From Seriola aureovittata (taxonomy: Eukaryota > Chordata > Actinopteri > Carangiformes > Carangidae), in NCBI RefSeq assembly GCF_021018895.1, contig NC_079375.1, forward strand, positions 3,806,560 through 3,870,559: a DNA stretch of 64,000 nt, written 5' to 3'. The notes below the pieces were generated by a model that was given only the letters and a program-made list of their open reading frames with translations, was not told where the DNA came from and ran no database searches. Shown here in pieces: positions 60,869-64,000 of this stretch. How positions within the stretch are numbered: position 1 is the first letter of the stretch; each line of letters opens with the position of its first letter. A program made the position numbers and the translations under genes.

Positions 60869-61430
60869 TGTCGGGAACACACTAGATGCATTGCATGAGT
60901 GGGCGGCAGACGTCGCTGAGTTGCTGCGAAGAAGCATGCATGTGTATTCACACCGGCTGCGTCTCTGCTGCAGTGCTGCTGCAGCTCTGTCTCTTTTATA
61001 GAGTTTGCAGGCTACTCCAATGTTGGATTTCTTGTCATTATAAATTAATTTCTGATTTTTTTTTTAAGTGCCACTGTCTCCACATGCAGCTACTAAACTG
61101 GTTAAAAAATATATCACTGGTTTTTCATGTCTGTGTCATATTCACATTCAGCCTAGACAGAGAAAACTACAGTGGAAGGTGTCAGTTTTGCATCATGTGA
61201 CTTGCATGATGTCAGTACGACATCAACAGGTCTTTTCTCTGTCTATTTCTGATGGGACACACGAGAGACCGGATCTATAAGATCACACAACACTAGAGAC
61301 GTGTCTCACTCAGCCAGTGTGTCCACTCTAACATGTTAACATGGACACAATGAATGATATGAAAATCAACACGCTCCGTGGCCACCACGCTCACGCCGCG
61401 CTTCCAGTGCTGTGTTCCTGGCCTAATCCT
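60869..61430. mobile_element. non-autonomous DNA element sharing a core with 21008-22031
   Basis: Shares GGCGGCAGACGTCGCT, TAGACAGAGAAA, ACATCAACAGGTCTTTTCTC and GAAAATCAACACG with 21655-21990. Its own ends are loosely inverted (CGGGAACACACTAGATGC at the left; AGGAACACAGCACTGG in reverse complement at the right). No frame of interest. Confidence 0.55.
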
Positions 61431-61809
61431 GTCGGTCCTTACTGATGGACAAGATGTTTAATGGCAAATCAGTTTCCAAACACATCTTTGGCATTCCTGT
61501 TCGGCCATTTCTTCTTACCTATCAGTTTGTATCCTGTTTACGACCAACACTAAATTCAGGTTTGACCACAGTCTTTTCCTTACAGTTTTAGTTACCTGAA
61601 CTAGAATTTAATGATAGAGGTGTCAGATCAGAAAACACTCAGGTGAGTCTTTCTTTCCAGTTTTCTTGCCAATAATGAGATCAACAGCTTTTGAAATAGT
61701 TCCCAGTGGACAGACTCCTCTCCAGCTCATCACTCACTGAAATCCTCCCAGACAGACTGCGGCCCTTTATCCTCTGGCACGGGGCGAGGCTGGCTGTCAT
61801 CAAGACAGC

Positions 61810-61814
<5 letters not shown>

Positions 61815-61840
<26 letters not shown>

Positions 61841-61841
61841 G
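61815..61841. repeat. (CA)n microsatellite
   Basis: About 13 units. Confidence 0.95.
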
Positions 61842-62154
61842 AGAGAAACATACACGCAGACACGCAAAAACCGTTAGCCAGAAGTGGCAGCTGAACAGCA
61901 ATTATCAAAAACCAAAACCCATTTATCCTAAAAGTTGAATAACAGATCAAGTTTTGGCTTTGGCTACAACAGTTACCTGTCACAGCAAATCAGCCGAGCT
62001 GAACGCGACTCAGACTGACGGTGCAGATGAGTCTGTTTCCTAACACGCAGCAGAATTTTGTGAAATTCATCAGGCAAGATGACTAAAACTAAAACGCAAC
62101 ACTTCTATTTACTGCGACGGCCTGGAGGGAGAAGAGGCAAGGGGAGACAAGGTT

Positions 62155-62155
<1 letters not shown>

Positions 62156-62193
<38 letters not shown>
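62156..62193. repeat. (CA)n microsatellite
   Basis: About 19 units, flanked by sequence with no recognised role. Confidence 0.97.
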
Positions 62194-62194
<1 letters not shown>

Positions 62195-62598
62195 CACCAG
62201 CTACTGATGTACTGATTTGGCGATTTGCAGGTAAAAAAGCATCAAGACTTTCAGATTGAAACTGACAAGTGAGAAGAAAAAAGTGAAAGTTTACTGAATT
62301 TTTAGGTTAACACGTGACAGTCGTTTAAATACCATTTAACACAACTATATTTCAGTGTGAAGCATGTATTTTAATACATACAATTCTGTTCAAATAACAG
62401 TTCATGTAACAAAGGCGTCTGGGAAAAAAAACAACAACTTACATTTCAACCAGATTCAACTCGGTCTGTGAGCTGCTTACTGGGAAATGTCAATCATGTA
62501 AAAATGGCAGACGTGTTTGCAAATTCACTTTGTAACATGAAGCAAAGAGATTTATGAATGGCACAGCCTGCACGTCCTGGTTCACTTCATTCATTGAC

Positions 62599-63062
62599 TC
62601 TGCCACGCCCCCCGCTCCACTCTGCTCCACTGCAATCAGGATAATCACACACACCTGATTCCCATTGCCTCTGCCATTATTTAGTCTCCAGTTCTCCACA
62701 CACTCACTGCCAGGTTGTTCTTGGTTGTTTCCCATGTAAGACTTTTACCCATTTGGCTCGCCTGTCGCAGACTCAGCCTGTCTTTGATTCTCCTTCATCG
62801 CCTGTTCTCTGGTAAACAACCCAGTCTTCTGAACCCGACCTTGAGACTTTGCCCTGTGTTTTTTTTTTTTTTTTTTTTTTGGTTTCTGTCTGTGGCTGTT
62901 GGTCGTTGTACTGCTGCAGCGCTTTGAAAGTGAGTCACTGTATACTGCCGTTTCCCAGTGGAGAAATGTTGAGTTTTTGCCTGTGCCGTTTATAGCTATC
63001 GATTCCTGCCTGTATCATCGCCTGTGGTGTGTTGCATGTGGGTCTACCGCCGGTCTGTCACA
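62599..63062 (+). mobile_element. possible solo LTR-like repeat
   Basis: Runs from TGCCACGCCCCCCGCTCCAC to GGTCTGTCACA, so it begins TG and ends CA. The C/T-rich interior includes TTCATCGCCTGTTCTCTGGT and a T run (62860-62880). Wording resembles teleost LTR ends. No target duplication is visible. Confidence 0.35.
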
Positions 63063-63439
63063 GTGAAAATGCATACTGCTTAAAAGGAATCCATGTAGTT
63101 CACAAAGGACTACACAGGAAACACGGCACTCTCCAGAATCAATACTGAGTGTGATCTGTTGCCTTGACCAACAAAAACCTGGTCTGAAGTCAATTGAACA
63201 TTGTCAAGATAATAATATTCATCTACATTGATGGGTGCACCTCCCCTGCTCCGACAGAGATCTGTTTCCACTGCAGGGAAGCGTTCTTTCTTACTCCCTG
63301 GAATATCCACTGTTATAATACCAATCCACCAAAGTGCATGCACACCTGGCTTTTATAGGGAATGGCAGATGGCACTCTGATTGGTTTATTGCACTCCCAT
63401 AATTAAGAGATGTGACGTGTAGTGCCACGCCGCCATTCA

Positions 63440-63517
63440 TTCTTCTTGTATAGCACTTTAACATTAAGAAAAGTGCTCTATAAATCAAGGTGATTATTAT
63501 TATTGTTATTATTATTA
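63440..63517 (+). mobile_element. LINE or SINE 3' tail fragment
   Basis: GTGCTCTATAAATCAAGGTG followed by ATTATTATT repeats, a typical 3' tail. It abuts the next element. Confidence 0.4.
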
Positions 63518-63870
63518 CAGGGGCTATTTGTAAGTTCTCTCTGCTGCTGAAGTGTGGTTTCTCGCCAGGAGAAAGTAGTGGTGATTGGCAAGAGCTTCAG
63601 ACATATTTTGCATTTACAACGCAAGGTACTAATACATTCTTTTGAGCAAGGTTATGTGGTTAGGGCAGATTGAAGGCTATAGTGCGTCGCTGTCGGGCCG
63701 TTGCTAGGTGGCATGCTAATTTCAGCTGGAAGGATGTGATGGAGATAAGAATTAACAACGGTGTTGCTTTCTGCCTCTGGAGACAACTGTAAGTAAAGAA
63801 ATTAAGTTTGTTGCTGAACTCACAATGTAAGCTATCTAGCAATAGCAACATTTACAGATATCTCCTCTTA
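63518..63870. mobile_element. small inverted-repeat element, copy 3 of the 29496 family
   Basis: Left end AGGGGCTATTTGTAAGTT and right end ACATTTACAGATATCTCCTC are loosely inverted and match the ends at 29496 and 30781. It is uninterrupted, about 350 bp, and shows the approximate unbroken length of the family. Confidence 0.6.
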
Positions 63871-64000
63871 ATATTTATATGTTGCAGTAATGATAGGCAG
63901 GTAAGAAACAGAGGTGAGTACACATGAAATTCAGCTGGGCTGTAAGGAAAGGACAGACGACTTTTACTATCTCTCATGTCTTTCACTAAAATTTTACTTT

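Noticed and set aside
61729..61800. Candidate vipr2 exon 1 (minus: ATG at 61798-61800, then a GTGAGT-like donor near 61737-61742)
   Set aside because: The peptide MTASLAPCQRIKG is not a hydrophobic signal peptide and the frame opens from a CA/GT tract. No support beyond the donor.
62095..62155. Candidate exon 1 with hydrophobic minus reading before a GTAAAT donor
   Set aside because: No ATG precedes it; upstream is a (CA)n tract.
1..64000. Neighbouring genes of human VIPR2 (PTPRN2 exons, mir-153)
   Set aside because: I looked for the mir-153 core and tyrosine-phosphatase motifs on both strands and saw neither.

Overview
The window looks like a stretch of a ray-finned (teleost) fish genome. 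It has long AT-rich introns, many CA/GT microsatellites, and a dense mix of hAT-like elements, small inverted-repeat elements, L2-like and RTE-like LINE remnants, and tRNA-headed SINEs. None of it looks prokaryotic, organellar or viral. Family assignments were made by reading and from memory, with no database search.

One protein-coding gene can be supported. It is a VIP/PACAP receptor of class B (secretin family) GPCRs, best matched to vipr2 (VPAC2), on the minus strand from 57825 down to the stop codon at 20641. Twelve coding exons (numbered 2-13 here) can be placed with canonical GT/AG sites and compatible phases. They give 422 codons of open reading frame plus stop: the whole hormone-binding ectodomain after the signal peptide, seven membrane helices, and a C-terminal tail ending in a PDZ-type motif. 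The exon with the start codon and signal peptide was not found; it should lie above 57825, probably beyond the end of the window.

Layout. 1-20640 lies downstream of the gene: probable 3' UTR (about 19850-20640), then sequence with no recognised gene, carrying a minus-strand SINE (1834-2093), one copy of a 500-bp inverted-repeat element (5566-6121), a foldback element (9961-10336) and other repeat pieces. 20641-33266 holds exons 13 to 5, with an hAT-like element in intron 12 and a small element interrupted by LINE pieces in intron 6. 33267-44698 is intron 4, with an 850-bp duplicated segment whose second copy was later split by an 887-bp insertion, and a broken hAT transposase gene. 44791-57713 covers introns 3 and 2 with an RTE-like LINE end, a SINE, a second and third copy of the 500-bp element, and a hairpin with telomere-like repeats in its loop. 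57826-64000 is presumed intron 1 or upstream sequence, with another hAT N-terminal fragment, an L2-like insertion with a 9-bp target duplication, and LTR-like sequence.

I see no CRISPR array, operon, tRNA or rRNA gene, or new multi-gene system. The most unusual observations are structural: the duplication with a dated insertion, the perfect 22-bp inverted repeat in intron 5, the telomere-like hairpin, and two repeats that share a core but have different ends.
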